Below are positions 63,110 through 64,000 of a stretch of 64,000 nt of DNA, piece by piece. This stretch comes from CAWDPQ01 sp963804245. Its GTDB lineage: Bacteria; Acidobacteriota; Vicinamibacteria; Vicinamibacterales; 2-12-FULL-66-21. The translations under genes and the position numbers were made by a program. Position 1 is the first letter of the stretch; each line of letters starts with the position of its first letter. The stretch covers positions 372,001 through 436,000 of the forward strand of contig CAWDPQ010000009.1 in NCBI GenBank assembly GCA_963804245.1, in the 5' to 3' direction. The notes beneath the pieces were generated by a model. It had not been told where the DNA came from and did no database searches. It was given only the letters and a program-made list of their open reading frames with translations.

Positions 63110-64000
63110 TTACGTTCCGCTTCCGGCGGTCGCCCGCCTGGCCGGGGCGGCCTCCACCTTGACTGCCGCGCCGTCCCGGATCTCTCGAACCGAGCTGAAC
63201 GGCCCGACGATGACCTGCTCGCCTTCCTTCAGCCCCGACAGAATCTCGAAATATTTCTCGCCAGCGATACCGGTCTTCACCGGTTCGAAGATCGCCTTGC
63301 TCTCTCGAACGACGAACACGCCTTCGAGTTCCTTGCGCGATTGGCCGGGCTTCAGTTCGGACGCCTGGACAGCGCCAGCGCGCGGCCGCCCCTTACCCGG
63401 CGTGGCGGGCTCGCGAACGACATTGCCCTTGTCGTCCACCACAGCCTCACGGACGGTCGTGGCCTGAATGGGGACGGACAGCACATTGTCGCGCGTCGCC
63501 GTCGTGATCTCGGCGGTGCATGTGAATCCCGGCCGCACTTCGGGAATCTCCCCGTCCACCGTGAGGGTCACCTTGAAGTTGGTCGCCTGTGATGCCGCCT
63601 GCTGCGGCTGCCCGCTCGTTTGAATCGGGCTGTTGCCGATTTCGGTCACGCGCGCGCTGAACGTCTTGCCAGGCATCGCGTCGATGGTGATCTTCGCCTT
63701 CTGCCCGAACTGTACGCTCGGGATATCGGTCTCGTCGACCTCGACTTCCGCCTCAATCACGGACATGTCGGCGATGGTGAGGAGCACGGTGCCGGCGTTG
63801 TTCATCGTGCCGACCACCACCGTTTCGCCCTCTTCGATATTCCTTCGCGTGACGATGCCGTCAATCGGCGATTCGATGCGGACCTTGCTGAGATCGTACC
63901 GTGCGCTGTCGAGTGTCGCGCTCTCCTGCTGCATACGCATTTGCTGGGTCTGCACCTGCTGTTCCTGCGCGCGCAGCTCCGCCTGCCGCATCTTGAGGTC
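63110..64000 (-). CDS. HlyD/MacA-type periplasmic adaptor, partial (N-terminus off the right edge)
   Basis: 297 codons to the edge. The end of the coiled-coil hairpin (AELRAQEQQVQTQQMRMQQE) is followed by the lipoyl half-motif SPIDGIVTRRNIEEGETVVV, the beta-barrel (LTIADMSVIEAEVEVDETDI) and the membrane-proximal domain (EILSGLKEGEQVIVGPFSSV). Such adaptors link the inner-membrane permease to an outer-membrane channel. The end is Ala/Arg-rich (AAPARRATAGSGT). It is the first gene, in the window, of an adaptor-permease-permease operon on the minus strand. Confidence 0.92.
   Translation of the reverse strand, partial: DLKMRQAELRAQEQQVQTQQMRMQQESATLDSARYDLSKVRIESPIDGIVTRRNIEEGETVVVGTMNNAGTVLLTIADMSVIEAEVEVDETDIPSVQFGQKAKITIDAMPGKTFSARVTEIGNSPIQTSGQPQQAASQATNFKVTLTVDGEIPEVRPGFTCTAEITTATRDNVLSVPIQATTVREAVVDDKGNVVREPATPGKGRPRAGAVQASELKPGQSRKELEGVFVVRESKAIFEPVKTGIAGEKYFEILSGLKEGEQVIVGPFSSVREIRDGAAVKVEAAPARRATAGSGT

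Overview
The window reads as a high-GC chromosomal segment from an Acidobacteriota bacterium, most likely of the Vicinamibacteria type. This is inferred from an acidobacterial-type orphan MacB/FtsX permease at 1842-4277, several Tat-exported sugar-active enzymes, DUF1080 proteins, a PVC-type haem-binding dehydrogenase, and the gene content of the ribosomal cluster. I saw no tRNA, rRNA, CRISPR array or complete insertion sequence.

Layout. 1-22.4 kb is an accessory catabolic and hypothetical region: a partial nucleotidyltransferase, DUF1080 and DUF1349 proteins, a permease, a ManD-like enolase-superfamily enzyme, ATP-grasp and alpha/beta hydrolase genes, an LMW phosphatase, a TIM-barrel isomerase, a cyclase, and five interrupted genes. 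22.7-36.5 kb is a mostly plus-strand set of small enzyme and membrane genes, often joined by 4-bp ATGA/GTGA overlaps: FAD oxidoreductase, macro domain, MOSC, deaminase, metallophosphoesterase, UxuA-like, SWIB, GNAT, rhodanese, methyltransferase and tryptophan 2,3-dioxygenase. It includes a SelW-like gene with an in-frame TGA in a CxxU motif followed by a SECIS-like hairpin. 37.0-57.8 kb is the str-S10-spc-alpha ribosomal super-cluster: rpsL-rpsG-fusA, then rpsJ to rpsE, rpmD, rplO, secY, adk, map, infA, rpmJ, rpsM, rpsK, rpsD, rpoA, rplQ. A clear promoter and a structured 350-nt leader precede rpsL; tuf is absent between fusA and rpsJ. 57.8-64 kb is on the minus strand: an EF-G paralogue, a four-helix-bundle protein, and an adaptor plus two-permease ABC export system cut by the right edge.

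Two window-wide patterns matter. First, many intergenic gaps, including those inside the ribosomal operons, hold inverted arrays of short degenerate tandem words in several unrelated sequence families, plus a two-hairpin palindrome family and an about 85-bp element with conserved ends. These often run directly into the start codon of the next ribosomal gene. Second, single-base frameshifts are frequent and hit universally essential genes (rpoA, rpsG, the tail of rplC). Many apparent pseudogenes and fusions here may therefore be sequence or assembly indels rather than biology; each case is marked.

How the parts work together. The ribosomal block encodes core translation, secretion and polymerase-alpha functions. 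The flanking genes suggest an aerobic heterotroph exporting sugar-acid and ester-processing enzymes through the Tat pathway, with tryptophan catabolism and MacB-type export.
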